A DNA stretch of 64,000 nt from an uncultured Lachnospiraceae bacterium (lineage in GTDB: Bacteria > Bacillota > Clostridia > Lachnospirales > Lachnospiraceae): positions 124,001 to 188,000 of the forward strand of contig CANOFW010000001.1 in NCBI GenBank assembly GCA_947565425.1, written 5' to 3'. The position numbers were made by a program, and so were the translations under genes. The notes beneath the pieces are model-generated. The model was not told the origin of the DNA, searched no databases, and was given only the letters and a program-made list of their open reading frames with translations. Positions 16,601 through 25,872 of this stretch are shown piece after piece. Positions within the stretch are counted from its first letter, which is position 1. Each line of letters opens with the position of its first letter.

Positions 16601-17488
16601 TCATAGCAGCCTGCCAATGTCTACCATCCCCCACCCCTGTTTGGATTGGGGAAGCCCTAAATCCAGCGTCCGCTGGTAAAGGCGCAGCTTCACCTCTGCC
16701 GGCGTAAAAAACGAATATTTACTGAGCAAAAGCGCAATACTTCCGCTCACCATCGGCGCTGCCATGGACGTCCCGCTCTTTCTCGTGTAACCGCCCGGCT
16801 GATTGGCGCAACTTGTCACATTCGTCCCCGGCACCACCAATTCCGGCTTCACAATACAGTGTTCCGTTGGTCCCTGCCCGGAATATTCCGGCTTGAGCAT
16901 CGACCTGCCAATTCTCTCCTTCGTATCGTCAAAACATCCCACCGTAATCACCTTGCGGCTGATACCCGGAACCGTGATGCTATTCTCCCCCGGCCCGTTG
17001 TTCCCTGCTGCCGCCACTACCACAAGATTATGGTCCCAGGCATATTCCACCGCTTTTAGCAAGCGAATCCGCTCGCGGCTTTCCGCCTGCAAAACCATAC
17101 CGATCGAAATATTGACGATGCGTATCTGATATTCCTCCTTGCGACGCACCAGCCATTCAATTGCCTGTACCACATTTTCCGTATTTCCATTTCCTTTTTT
17201 ATCGAGAATTTTTAATATGATAAAATGGCAGCTCGGAGCTATGCCTCTATATTTTCTGTTAGAAGCCGTTCCGTCTCCGCCAATAATCCCTGCAATATGT
17301 GTTCCATGCCCATTGTCATCATATACGCCTCGTCTGCCGTTCACATAATCCTTAAAAAACGCAATGCGCCTCCCGAAATCCACATGGGGAAAAATCCCGG
17401 TATCAAGGATCGCCACACCAATATTTTCTCCAAAATACCCACGCTTATATGCAGCCTCTGCATTGATAATTTTTCTGACCCTGTCCAT
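16601..17488 (-). CDS. Intracellular-type subtilisin-like serine protease
   Basis: 295 residues from the ATG at 17488 (MDRVRKIINA); longer readings add only unlikely sequence. The catalytic triad is complete: Asp in AILDTGIFPHVDF, His in DNGHGTHIAG, Ser in SGTSMAAP, with the oxyanion Asn in AAAGNNGPG. There is no signal peptide or long propeptide, which matches the intracellular S8 peptidases of Firmicutes rather than secreted subtilisins. It probably turns over cytoplasmic proteins. It is downstream of pnp by about 90 bp and upstream of cls. Confidence 0.9.
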   Translation of the reverse strand: MDRVRKIINAEAAYKRGYFGENIGVAILDTGIFPHVDFGRRIAFFKDYVNGRRGVYDDNGHGTHIAGIIGGDGTASNRKYRGIAPSCHFIILKILDKKGNGNTENVVQAIEWLVRRKEEYQIRIVNISIGMVLQAESRERIRLLKAVEYAWDHNLVVVAAAGNNGPGENSITVPGISRKVITVGCFDDTKERIGRSMLKPEYSGQGPTEHCIVKPELVVPGTNVTSCANQPGGYTRKSGTSMAAPMVSGSIALLLSKYSFFTPAEVKLRLYQRTLDLGLPQSKQGWGMVDIGRLL

Positions 17489-17579
17489 AAAACTGCATCT
17501 TTCTTTTTTGTTACTATATGCAGAAAACTTGTTCTTAGACAATAGAAGGGCGAAGCACATGCTCCACCCTTGCCATGCA

Positions 17580-19679
17580 TTATTTATTTTCTTCTTTCGG
17601 CACATCCTTCATGGAAAAACTGATTCTTCCCATTCTGTCCTTGCCCATACATACAACTTTCACCATGTCGCCCAGAGTCAATACGTCCTCCACACGATTA
17701 ATTCGCTGCTTGGAAATCTTAGAAATATGAACCATTCCCTCTTTGCCGGGAGCAAACTCAAGAAAGGCTCCAAACTCTTTAATACTGATGACTTTTCCTA
17801 CGAAAATCTGTCCTGCCTCAAAATCTGTAGTGATAATTTCGATCAGTTCAACAGCCTTGTCCATCATTTTTTTGTCCGTACCGCATACGGACACAGCGCC
17901 CTCATCGCTGATATCAATCTTCACACCCGTCTGCTCAATAATCGCATTGATCGTCTTGCCTTTCTGCCCAACAACGTCGCCAATCTTTGCGGGATCAATC
18001 TGAATCTGTATAATCTTCGGCGCAAGTTCTCCGACTTCTTTTCTCGGTTCTGCAATCGCCTTAGACATTACCTCATCCATGATATACAATCTTGCTTCCC
18101 TTGTCCTGCGAATGGCTTCTTCCACAATCGGCCTGGTAAGTCCATGAATCTTAATATCCATCTGAATTGCCGTTATTCCATCATGCGTACCGGTCACCTT
18201 AAAATCCATGTCGCCGAAGAAATCTTCCAATCCTTGAATATCGGTAAGTACAATATAATCATCGTCTGTATCCCCTGTCACCAAACCGCAGGAAATACCA
18301 GCAACCATCTTCTTAATCGGCACACCGGCCGCCATCAGAGACATGCAGGAAGCGCATGTAGACGCCATAGAGGTAGAACCGTTGGACTCAAACGTCTCAG
18401 ACACCGCACGGATTGCGTAGGGAAATTCTTCCTCAGAAGGAAGCACCGGCATCAAAGCACGCTCTGCTAGCGCGCCATGTCCGATCTCACGTCGTCCCGG
18501 CCCTCTGCTGGGCTTGGTTTCTCCTACAGAGTAAGATGGGAAATTATAGTGATGCATGTAACGCTTATTGACTTCATTTTCATCTAGACCGTCAATTCTC
18601 TGAACCTCCGACAACGGAGCAAGCGTAACTACATCGCAAATCTGTGTCTGCCCACGCGTAAACATCGCAGAACCATGCACCCGGGGAATGATGTCTATTT
18701 CTGCTGCCAGCGGACGAATTTGGTCAATCGCACGTCCATCCGGCCTCTTATGATCTTTTAAAATCATCTTGCGCACGGTTTTCTTCTGATACTGGTAAAT
18801 TGCCTCTCCCAATACTTCCAACCATTCTTCATTCTCTGCGAACGCCTCTTCCAGCTTTTCTGTAATCTTGCGGATATTCTCTTCACGCACCTGTTTCTCA
18901 TCGGTAAAGACTGCTTCCTCCATCTCCTGAGGCGGAACCAGCCCACGGATTGCCGCAAACAGTTCTTCTGGCACAGCACAGCTTGTATATTCGTGTTTCG
19001 CTTTTCCAACTTCCGCTACAATTTGATTGATAAACGCAATAATCTGCTGGTTGACTTCATGCGCTTTGTAGATTGCCTCAAGCATCTTTTCTTCGGGAAT
19101 CTCATTGGCGCCCGCCTCAATCATGATAACCTTCTCACTGGTAGATGCCACTGTTAAATTCAGATCTCCATTCTTCCACTGCTCCTGCGACGGGTTAATG
19201 ATCAATTCCCCATCCATCATCCCTACCTGGGTCGTCGCACAGGGACCTGCAAATGGAATATCAGAAATGCTGGTCGCAATCGCAGAGCCAAGCATTGCCA
19301 CCAATTCCGGGCGGCACTGCGGATCCACACTCATGACCAGATTATTCAGGGTAACATCATTGCGGTAATCTTTGGGGAACAATGGACGCATCGGGCGGTC
19401 AATTACACGCGCAGTCAGAACTGCATTCTCAGACGCCTTGCCTTCCCTTTTATTAAATCCGCCAGGAATCTTTCCCACCGAATACAGCTTCTCTTCAAAT
19501 TCTACACTTAACGGAAAAAAATCAATTCCTTCACGCGGTTTATCAGACGCCGTTGCCGTAGACAGTACAACCGTATCGCCATAATGCATAAATGCAGCGC
19601 CGTTTGCCTGTGCAGCTACTCTGCCGATATCAATTCGCAGGGTCCTTCCTGCCAGTTCCATAGTAAACTGTTTGTACAT
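17580..19679 (-). CDS. pnp: Polyribonucleotide nucleotidyltransferase (PNPase)
   Basis: 699 residues from the ATG at 19679 behind AGAAGGAG. Two RNase PH domains flank a helical linker, then a KH domain with IGDVVGQKGKTINAII and an S1 domain near the C-terminus (GQIFVGKVISIKEFGAF). It degrades RNA 3' to 5' with phosphate, releasing nucleoside diphosphates. The rpsO-pnp order, with rpsO just upstream, is conserved in bacteria, and both are probably served by the promoter at 20211-20239. Confidence 0.97.
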   Translation of the reverse strand: MYKQFTMELAGRTLRIDIGRVAAQANGAAFMHYGDTVVLSTATASDKPREGIDFFPLSVEFEEKLYSVGKIPGGFNKREGKASENAVLTARVIDRPMRPLFPKDYRNDVTLNNLVMSVDPQCRPELVAMLGSAIATSISDIPFAGPCATTQVGMMDGELIINPSQEQWKNGDLNLTVASTSEKVIMIEAGANEIPEEKMLEAIYKAHEVNQQIIAFINQIVAEVGKAKHEYTSCAVPEELFAAIRGLVPPQEMEEAVFTDEKQVREENIRKITEKLEEAFAENEEWLEVLGEAIYQYQKKTVRKMILKDHKRPDGRAIDQIRPLAAEIDIIPRVHGSAMFTRGQTQICDVVTLAPLSEVQRIDGLDENEVNKRYMHHYNFPSYSVGETKPSRGPGRREIGHGALAERALMPVLPSEEEFPYAIRAVSETFESNGSTSMASTCASCMSLMAAGVPIKKMVAGISCGLVTGDTDDDYIVLTDIQGLEDFFGDMDFKVTGTHDGITAIQMDIKIHGLTRPIVEEAIRRTREARLYIMDEVMSKAIAEPRKEVGELAPKIIQIQIDPAKIGDVVGQKGKTINAIIEQTGVKIDISDEGAVSVCGTDKKMMDKAVELIEIITTDFEAGQIFVGKVISIKEFGAFLEFAPGKEGMVHISKISKQRINRVEDVLTLGDMVKVVCMGKDRMGRISFSMKDVPKEENK

Positions 19680-19735
19680 ATTTTTCTCCTTCTGAGAAAA
19701 TAGAGCGGAGAACCGCTCTATTTCCGACATAAATA

Positions 19736-20002
19736 CTATTTTCTGATTCCTAAACGCTCAATTAACGAACGATACCGCTCAATATCTATCTTCTTCAAAT
19801 AAGCCAGCAGACCACGTCTCTGACCTACCATTTTCAAAAGGCCGCGCCTGGAATGGTGATCCTTGGGATGCTCTTTCAAATGATCTGTTAATTCACGGAT
19901 TCTAGCTGTCAGTATGGCAATCTGAACCTCCGGTGAACCTGTGTCGCCTGGCGTCCTTGCATATTCTTCGATAATCTGCTGTTTCTTTTCCTTTGCTATC
20001 AT
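19736..20002 (-). CDS. rpsO: Ribosomal protein S15
   Basis: 88 residues, full length. S15 signatures include [27 protein letters not shown] and [11 protein letters not shown] strong AAGGAGG precedes the ATG. S15 binds 16S rRNA early in assembly of the small subunit and, in several bacteria, represses its own mRNA through a leader structure. A leader of about 200 nt with a stable hairpin lies upstream here. Confidence 0.98.
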   Translation of the reverse strand: MIAKEKKQQIIEEYARTPGDTGSPEVQIAILTARIRELTDHLKEHPKDHHSRRGLLKMVGQRRGLLAYLKKIDIERYRSLIERLGIRK

Positions 20003-20179
20003 TGTGATAACCTCCTTAAATTATAAATAGTATCGCCCAGCCTGCCATTTCTATGCGAATAAAAACACCTGAACGCTCTGGCATTTTCCTTCTCTTTGCA
20101 GACTCTTCTATCGCCCAGAAAGATATTAAGTAATGGTCGGAGTATCCGGTTACTGAATACGGGCTGTTTCATGGTTCTG

Positions 20180-20206
20180 GCGAGTGCCGTAAAAACACTC
20201 GCCGGA
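20180..20206 (-). promoter_or_regulatory. Hairpin at the start of the rpsO leader
   Basis: Stem GGCGAGTG / CACTCGCC at the very start of the transcript from the promoter at 20211-20239. No T-run follows, so it is not a normal terminator. It may protect the 5' end or be part of an S15-responsive leader. The remaining ~175 nt before rpsO show no other strong feature by eye. Confidence 0.5.
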
Positions 20207-20210
20207 AAAC

Positions 20211-20239
20211 ATTATAACATATGCATTTTCGCTTGTAAA
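20211..20239 (-). promoter_or_regulatory. Sigma-A promoter of rpsO-pnp
   Basis: Minus strand TTTACA (20234-20239), 17-bp spacer, perfect TATAAT (20211-20216). It begins only 5 bp after the stop codon of the galactanase gene, which has no obvious terminator of its own, so some read-through into rpsO is possible. Confidence 0.8.
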
Positions 20240-20243
20240 GAAA

Positions 20244-23200
20244 TTATTTCCTAATCGTTACCTTCTTTGCTGCACCATACTTCCCATAGACCTTGCCCTT
20301 TTTGGAATCCAGTTTGTATGCGCACACTCTTACATAATAAGTACGTCCTTTTTTCAATCCACTGAGCGTAATCGTTCTCTTGGTTGTGCTCTTTGATTTT
20401 ACGCCTTTTTTAAACTTCTTGCTGGTACAATACTGAACCTTATATCCTTTCGCACCTGACACTTTCTTGATGATTACTTTCGCTTTCTTCTTGCCGCTAT
20501 TCGTTACTTTCTGCACAGCAGCCTTTTTCACGCTTACTTTCTGCCATTTTGCATAAAGGATGATATCCTTCCTACTTGTCTGGGCAATGCTTGTCACTTT
20601 ATTTTTAAATTTACTGTCCGTATACCAGCCGCCAAACGTATAATTCTTTCTCGTAGGATTTTTTAAGGTTATTTTGCGGTTATAGTATTCGGACGGATTG
20701 CTCTTATTGTTCGTTCCACCGTTCAGCTTGTAAGCAATCTTATAGGGAACGGTAATTGTACAGGAAGCTTTCACTCCGCTTCCATCGGTTGCTCGTAAGG
20801 TAATGACCGCCTGACCGGAACCTACCGCTTTGACCACGCCGTTTGTTACTGTCGCCACCTTCGCATTGGATGTTTCCCAGGTAACTGCCTCCTTGTCTGC
20901 GCTTTCCGGTGCGATGACTGCCGCCAATGTGAGTGTCTTACCAGTTTGCAGTGTCGCCTTCCCGGGAGTTACGGTAATACTTGAAATCTTATCTTTTTCC
21001 ACCGGCTGAGTGGTATTTTCCTTCCACTTTGCGTAGAGTTCCTGGTCGCCGGTAGTGTCTTTGGCAATTTTGTCAACTTTATTCGTAAATGCGCTGTCTG
21101 TAAACCAGCCTTCAAATGTGTAACCTTCACGCGTAGGCGCTGCCAGTACAATGTCCTTCGTTCCATCATAAGTTGCCGGATTCGGATTCTTTGCGCCTTC
21201 CATATTATGATAAGTAATTGTGTAATAAGACGCCGCCTCTTTCTGATACAGATACACATCGTCGATACTGCCCCAGCTTCCCGCTGTTCCCGTGATCGTA
21301 ATTTTCACTGTCAACGTATCGCCGACTGCCGCCGGAACAAATTCTCCAACCGAAGGCATCTGCCATACGACCCATCCGCGTGCTCCTGCTTCTGCTTCCG
21401 AAGACACAGACTGCGTATCATTGGATAATTGAATCTTTGCCTTCACAGCATCGTCGGCGTCGCCGCCCTGCATAAACATAAACGCGCCGAACGTGCCTGG
21501 CTTTTCTACCGTAATTGACTGAGAAACCGTCAGCTCGTACGCCTGTTCCAGCCAAAAAGCCACACAATATTTTCCGCTTCTCGGATTCTCTGTGGTCTTG
21601 CTGTTAAGCCCTGTTCCCTCAATTTTCCACTTGTCGCGCCCCTCTTCAAAATCTCCCTGAAGCAATAGATTTTCTGGATAATACTCTACCTTACAGATCG
21701 CGTTTACCGTAACCGCTTCTCCTTCCTGCGGTGTATAAGTAACCGTTCCATTAATGGTATGCGTGCCAAAATCTTTAATCGCTGCAATATCATCCTTGCT
21801 CCATGTTACATTTGATACCTGCTCTTTTGAGCTGTCATTGAATACTCCTGTTACCGTAGTTGGAAGCTTAGAAGCAATGTCGTCCAGCGTTGATATCGTC
21901 GCGCTGGACTCTTCCACGCTAATCAGTTTCTTTTGTCCTTTGGCGCCTGAGTATACATACTTATATACATTCAGGGAAGGAAGGGGATTTCCCTCGAAAT
22001 CAAACATCGCCTGGTTATCCCACTCAGAACCGCCATAGTTATTTTCATTTACATTCGGGTCGTAATCAATACTGTAACTGGAGGCCCATCCAGAACCGTA
22101 AGTCTCCCAGGCCGCTTTATTTGCCGCCAACACTTCGCTCGCGTCTGCTGCATCTTTATTATATACATGAACGGGAAGCCATGCCGGTTCCCAATACATA
22201 ACGCCGATTCCAGCCTCGCCCACATTGGCTACTGCCTGTATTACATCGCGCACCTCGCTTGCCTGTCCCTGCGGGCTTGCAGAATATTCAGAAGTATCAT
22301 CATTCTGCCCCACGCGCACAACGTTCGGCTGACCGTCTCCATCCTCAAATGTCCTTGCCCAGGATGTCTCTGCAACCATTACTTTCTTATTATATTTGTC
22401 TGCCACATATTTTAATACGCTTGTAAGATTCTCCCTTGTGCCATGCCAATATGGATAGTAAGAAGAAGCGAACACATCATAATCTACCGCGGAAGTGTTC
22501 AATTTGTCGGCAAATCCTTTCATCGTACTTGTCTTTTCCGGATTAGTAAAATGCAATGCCCGCAAGATATCAGGATCCACTTCTTTCACAGCCGCACATC
22601 CAGCTTTGAAAATCTTTACCATATCATCCCAATTTCTCAGCCCGCAAACAGACGAGGTCGTCTCATTGCCCACCTGTACCATGCCAACATCTGCGCCCGC
22701 TGCGATAATTGTTTGCAAACTCTCTTTTGTAAATGTTTTTACTGCCTCTGCCTTCTGGTCAGCCGTAAAGTTCTTCCAAGCCTTAGGAGCCACCTGTCTT
22801 CCGGGATCTGCCCAGAAATCAGAATAATGGAAGTCAATCATTACTCTCAATCCTGCCTGTGTTGCCCATGCGCCCATCTGCGCAGCTTTCGCCACATCAC
22901 AATTGCCGGCGCCATATCCCTGCTTCTTTTCTGCGTCTGCATAAGGATCATTCCACACGCGGATACGCACATAATTCACGCCAGCGCTCTTTAATAATTG
23001 AAAGAATCCCACTTCATCTAAGACATTGCCGTCCCAATCTCTAAACTTGACGCCACTGTCGATCAAGCTCTTATATGTAGAAATATCTACCCCGCGGACG
23101 AAATCTTCGGCTAGATTCTCCACTTTCTCTACAAAAATGCCTGCATCCTCCGGCATCACACTACAAATCAAATTATCCTTTGCCGCCTGCAATTTCTTAT

Positions 23201-23951
23201 GCGCTGCTATAATTTCCTCTTTTGTCTTGCTGGCCGCAGTGTTATACACGCCTTGTGCCGTTTTGATTTCTGCCTGTAACGCCTGAAAACCATTTGGCAA
23301 ATAATCGCTTTGTTTGAAAGCTTTGCATTCGGCAATCAAAGCTGATAAGTCGTTTAAAGCTGCATTTTTCTCTTCTTCTTCATTCATTACATGAATGAGC
23401 TTAATATTATCTAAATCACACCAACCTTCTTTTAGAGAATCCAGCATAATCGTAAATGTCACATCTGATGTATCTGTAAGTGTAAGCAGATCTGACTGTG
23501 TTGTGGTAAAAATACTCCACTGCGTACTAAATTCAATATCTTTATCTACGGTATCTGTGCCATTGGTGATGCTGATTTTACCACTGATATTTCCGCCGTC
23601 AGCATCTATGGACGCCTTATATTGCCCTGCCTTCAATCCGCTGATGGTCCTGGTAATCGTCAGTACATTAGCCGCTTTTTCAGTCTTAACCGACCACCAG
23701 ACAGTCTTGTTGGCATTCGCATCCGTTGCCCATTGATTCGCTGCCCGCTCCTCTGTTCCTTGGTTTGCTTCATCCTGCCAGACAAGATTCCACCCCGATT
23801 CTGCCGTTGTCTTGTCTTCCATGTCATCAACGAAAACAACCGTTTCCAAATCGGCAGCCTGCGCCGTTATACTTGGAAACTGAATGCCCGTCAGCAGCAT
23901 TGCCGCCGATAATGCCATTGCCAGCCCCCGCTGCAATATCCTTTTCCTCAT
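20244..23951 (-). CDS. Secreted modular endo-beta-1,4-galactanase (GH53)
   Basis: 1235 residues. Signal peptide (1-32), N-terminal carbohydrate-binding beta domain (about 35-188), FIVAR-like helical module (about 196-262), then the GH53 catalytic domain (about 280-655) with acid/base Glu430 in QVGNETT and nucleophile Glu528 in VAETSWA. After it come a Big_4-like Ig module, a CBM61-like module starting NLLLQGDFEEGRDKW, an InlB-type repeat (YTFEGWFTDS), a Big_2 domain, a second InlB-type repeat (YTFGGWYTDS) and a lysine-rich Fn3-like end. It cleaves galactan side chains of plant pectin (type I arabinogalactan) at the cell surface. It has no LPxTG or SLH motif. Expression is probably controlled through the TTGCGCAA cluster upstream. 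Confidence 0.93.
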   Translation of the reverse strand: MRKRILQRGLAMALSAAMLLTGIQFPSITAQAADLETVVFVDDMEDKTTAESGWNLVWQDEANQGTEERAANQWATDANANKTVWWSVKTEKAANVLTITRTISGLKAGQYKASIDADGGNISGKISITNGTDTVDKDIEFSTQWSIFTTTQSDLLTLTDTSDVTFTIMLDSLKEGWCDLDNIKLIHVMNEEEEKNAALNDLSALIAECKAFKQSDYLPNGFQALQAEIKTAQGVYNTAASKTKEEIIAAHKKLQAAKDNLICSVMPEDAGIFVEKVENLAEDFVRGVDISTYKSLIDSGVKFRDWDGNVLDEVGFFQLLKSAGVNYVRIRVWNDPYADAEKKQGYGAGNCDVAKAAQMGAWATQAGLRVMIDFHYSDFWADPGRQVAPKAWKNFTADQKAEAVKTFTKESLQTIIAAGADVGMVQVGNETTSSVCGLRNWDDMVKIFKAGCAAVKEVDPDILRALHFTNPEKTSTMKGFADKLNTSAVDYDVFASSYYPYWHGTRENLTSVLKYVADKYNKKVMVAETSWARTFEDGDGQPNVVRVGQNDDTSEYSASPQGQASEVRDVIQAVANVGEAGIGVMYWEPAWLPVHVYNKDAADASEVLAANKAAWETYGSGWASSYSIDYDPNVNENNYGGSEWDNQAMFDFEGNPLPSLNVYKYVYSGAKGQKKLISVEESSATISTLDDIASKLPTTVTGVFNDSSKEQVSNVTWSKDDIAAIKDFGTHTINGTVTYTPQEGEAVTVNAICKVEYYPENLLLQGDFEEGRDKWKIEGTGLNSKTTENPRSGKYCVAFWLEQAYELTVSQSITVEKPGTFGAFMFMQGGDADDAVKAKIQLSNDTQSVSSEAEAGARGWVVWQMPSVGEFVPAAVGDTLTVKITITGTAGSWGSIDDVYLYQKEAASYYTITYHNMEGAKNPNPATYDGTKDIVLAAPTREGYTFEGWFTDSAFTNKVDKIAKDTTGDQELYAKWKENTTQPVEKDKISSITVTPGKATLQTGKTLTLAAVIAPESADKEAVTWETSNAKVATVTNGVVKAVGSGQAVITLRATDGSGVKASCTITVPYKIAYKLNGGTNNKSNPSEYYNRKITLKNPTRKNYTFGGWYTDSKFKNKVTSIAQTSRKDIILYAKWQKVSVKKAAVQKVTNSGKKKAKVIIKKVSGAKGYKVQYCTSKKFKKGVKSKSTTKRTITLSGLKKGRTYYVRVCAYKLDSKKGKVYGKYGAAKKVTIRK

Positions 23952-24038
23952 AAGAATCCTCCTTCATCATCCCTCTGCGCCACTCTCATCACCTTCCATT
24001 TTCTTATCTATGAAAGAGTGGACAACAAGTTATTTTAG

Positions 24039-24187
24039 TTGCGCATTTTTTTCATAACTTCATTATATACTATTCTTATTATTTTGCGCAATCGACAATA
24101 CCTCCAGTATTATTTATAATATTTTATCTATATTGCACAATTATTTGCGCTATCTTTTTAAAACGGGTGTGCACAACATTTGCGCAA
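24039..24187. promoter_or_regulatory. Cluster of six TTGCGCAA-like operator candidates
   Basis: Sites start at 24039 (TTGCGCAT), 24084 (TTGCGCAA), 24133 (TTGCACAA), 24145 (TTGCGCTA), 24168 (TGTGCACA) and 24180 (TTGCGCAA). Two pairs, 24133/24145 and 24168/24180, are spaced by exactly 12 bp. The 24084 site overlaps the -35 of the galactanase promoter. The cluster lies in the AT-rich divergent region between the galactanase and a small gene. Confidence 0.6.
24062..24091 (-). promoter_or_regulatory. Candidate promoter of the GH53 galactanase gene
   Basis: Minus strand TTGCGC (24086-24091), 18-bp spacer, TATAAT (24062-24067), about 110 bp before the start codon. The -35 is embedded in a TTGCGCAA palindrome, so a bound regulator would block or replace normal polymerase contact. 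A second possible promoter (TTGTGC, 16 bp, TATAAA) lies near 24110-24140. Confidence 0.55.
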
Positions 24188-24284
24188 CAGGATGTTATCG
24201 TAGACAATTCAATAGACTTCACACTCTGGATATGATATACTTCTCCATAACAGATAATACAATCACACAACGGAGCGTGATACA

Positions 24285-24569
24285 GTGACAGATAATGAAT
24301 TATTACTTGCTATAGCTGATATAATGGATAAAAAAATCAGATCAGAGTTACAGGCAGAATTGCGACCGTTAAAAGATGATATACGAGATATTAAACTACA
24401 TCTTGAAAATATCACAGATAAAAACATTCAGTTACTTGCTGAAAATTATGTACCAGCAGCAAAACGGTATGAAAAAGCTACTGCACAGATTGAAGCAATG
24501 CAGACTGACATTGACGTAATGAAAAGCGTAATCAGGGAACACAGCGAGAAGCTACAAAAGATTTCATAA
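24285..24569 (+). CDS. Small coiled-coil hypothetical protein
   Basis: 94 residues with a GTG start at 24285, behind GGAGCG. The whole protein is helical with heptad-like spacing (IRSELQAELRPLKDDIRDIKLHL; AQIEAMQTDIDVMKSVIREH), so it probably forms a dimeric coiled coil. No membrane segment, signal or catalytic motif. A possible -10 (TATGAT, 24231-24236) lies upstream. It diverges from the galactanase gene across the TTGCGCAA cluster. Function not recognised. Confidence 0.6.
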   Translation: MTDNELLLAIADIMDKKIRSELQAELRPLKDDIRDIKLHLENITDKNIQLLAENYVPAAKRYEKATAQIEAMQTDIDVMKSVIREHSEKLQKIS

Positions 24570-24635
24570 TCATAACCCCAACCGCATAATAGCACACCAA
24601 CAAAGAGTGTAAGGGGGCTGCCTTTTCTGCAAAAA

Positions 24636-24670
24636 CACTTTCACGCTTTCGCGTGACAAGGTCTTCCTAA
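24636..24670 (-). repeat. Terminator-associated hairpin repeat, partial copy C
   Basis: Matches the 37887-37921 part of copy B: CACTTTCAC, a variable hairpin, GTGACAAGGTCTT.CTAA. The hairpin tip differs from copy B but stays paired (ACGC/GCGT here, ACAC/GTGT in B). As with the other copies it lies immediately after the terminator of a minus-strand gene. Confidence 0.6.
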
Positions 24671-24676
24671 TAAAAG

Positions 24677-24714
24677 AAAAAACCGGCCTATGGAATCCCA
24701 TAAGCCGGTTTTTT
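24677..24714 (-). terminator. Bidirectional Rho-independent terminator
   Basis: Stem AAAAAACCGGC.TATGG / CCATA.GCCGGTTTTTT, with runs of T in both directions. It serves the leftward NlpC/P60 gene (24733) and may also end transcription from the small gene at 24285. Confidence 0.9.
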
Positions 24715-24732
24715 CTAAAATATTTTATTGTA

Positions 24733-25767
24733 CTAGTCGTTAATCAATCTCGTCACACAAATCGGTGTACGGTAGAATGCGTTGGAAATCTTAATACCCG
24801 TTCTTGCCGAACTTGCGTGTACCACTTGTCCATTACCAATATACATTGCCACATGGTTGATACCGCTTCCACTTCCGTAGAAGAACAAATCTCCAGGTTT
24901 TGCCTCAGATGCATTTACTCTTGTCCCATAACCGGACTGCGCGCTGGAGGAATGCGGCAGGTAAATCCCGTACTTCTCATAAATCTTCATGGTAAATCCA
25001 GAACAGTCAACGCCGTTGGTAAGGCTTGTCCCGCCCCAAACGTAACGGTTGCCGACAAACTGGCACGCATACTGTACCATATCAACGCGGACATCTGAAA
25101 TGCCTTCTCCATAGCGAATTTCCGTCATTGTCATCGCTTTGGGAAGCTGTTCCGAAACTTCCACAAACTCAGAAGCGATATAACATTCGTCTCCATCTAC
25201 ATCTACCTTGAGCCATTCGCCCATATCTTCAATCACATGAAGGGATTCCCCTTCTGCAATCATCGTCCAGATGTTACAGTCTGTGTTCGGCTCTACCCTG
25301 GCATTCAGCGTCTGCGTTACAGAGGTTGCCATAATAGACTTCACTTCCTCAGCCCGCGCTGCTGCTGCCTCGCCAGTAAGCAGGAACTCACCCTTCACAT
25401 AGCCGCTCACCTTACCAGACTCAATCTGAAACCACTCGCCCTCCTGGGACAAAATCTCACAGCCGGCATCCACCGGGAGCGCACCTACAAGCTCGGTATC
25501 TTCCCCGGCACCTTCGCGTATATTCAAATGATTCTCCACGCTGGCGATGCCAAGATTCGTATAACCGCAAATTGTCTTGGGCTCAGACGCCATGGAAACA
25601 CCATTCTCAAGCTTCACTGTATCAGCATCATTGACTAGGCACTCACTGAGCAGCGTGGAAACACCCGCACTGGCATGGGTTGCCGCTTCCGTTGTTATCT
25701 GGCTCATTCCAAAAACTGCTGCACCTGCCAAACATCCTATCATCAATTTTGTCCACTGTATTCTCAT
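24733..25767 (-). CDS. Secreted SH3 / NlpC-P60 cell-wall hydrolase
   Basis: 344 residues. Signal peptide (1-28), two bacterial SH3 domains (about 75-130 and 150-205), and a C-terminal NlpC/P60 peptidase (about 225-344). Catalytic Cys is in GVDCSGF, catalytic His in INHVAMYIG, third residue His in VVHASS. It probably cuts gamma-D-Glu-diamino-acid bonds in peptidoglycan stem peptides. It is a single gene with a near-perfect promoter (25818-25846) and its own terminator. Confidence 0.93.
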   Translation of the reverse strand: MRIQWTKLMIGCLAGAAVFGMSQITTEAATHASAGVSTLLSECLVNDADTVKLENGVSMASEPKTICGYTNLGIASVENHLNIREGAGEDTELVGALPVDAGCEILSQEGEWFQIESGKVSGYVKGEFLLTGEAAAARAEEVKSIMATSVTQTLNARVEPNTDCNIWTMIAEGESLHVIEDMGEWLKVDVDGDECYIASEFVEVSEQLPKAMTMTEIRYGEGISDVRVDMVQYACQFVGNRYVWGGTSLTNGVDCSGFTMKIYEKYGIYLPHSSSAQSGYGTRVNASEAKPGDLFFYGSGSGINHVAMYIGNGQVVHASSARTGIKISNAFYRTPICVTRLIND

Positions 25768-25817
25768 TTGTTTAACCTCCCGGATAAAACTGCTTCATTT
25801 CTGATTCATTTTTTGCC

Positions 25818-25846
25818 ATTATATCAAGGAGTTATTACGTTGTCAA
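25818..25846 (-). promoter_or_regulatory. Sigma-A promoter of the NlpC/P60 gene
   Basis: Minus strand TTGACA (25841-25846), 17-bp spacer, TATAAT (25818-25823); consensus in both boxes and about 50 bp before the ATG. Confidence 0.85.
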
Positions 25847-25872
25847 TACCATGCGTAACATTTATGTAATAT

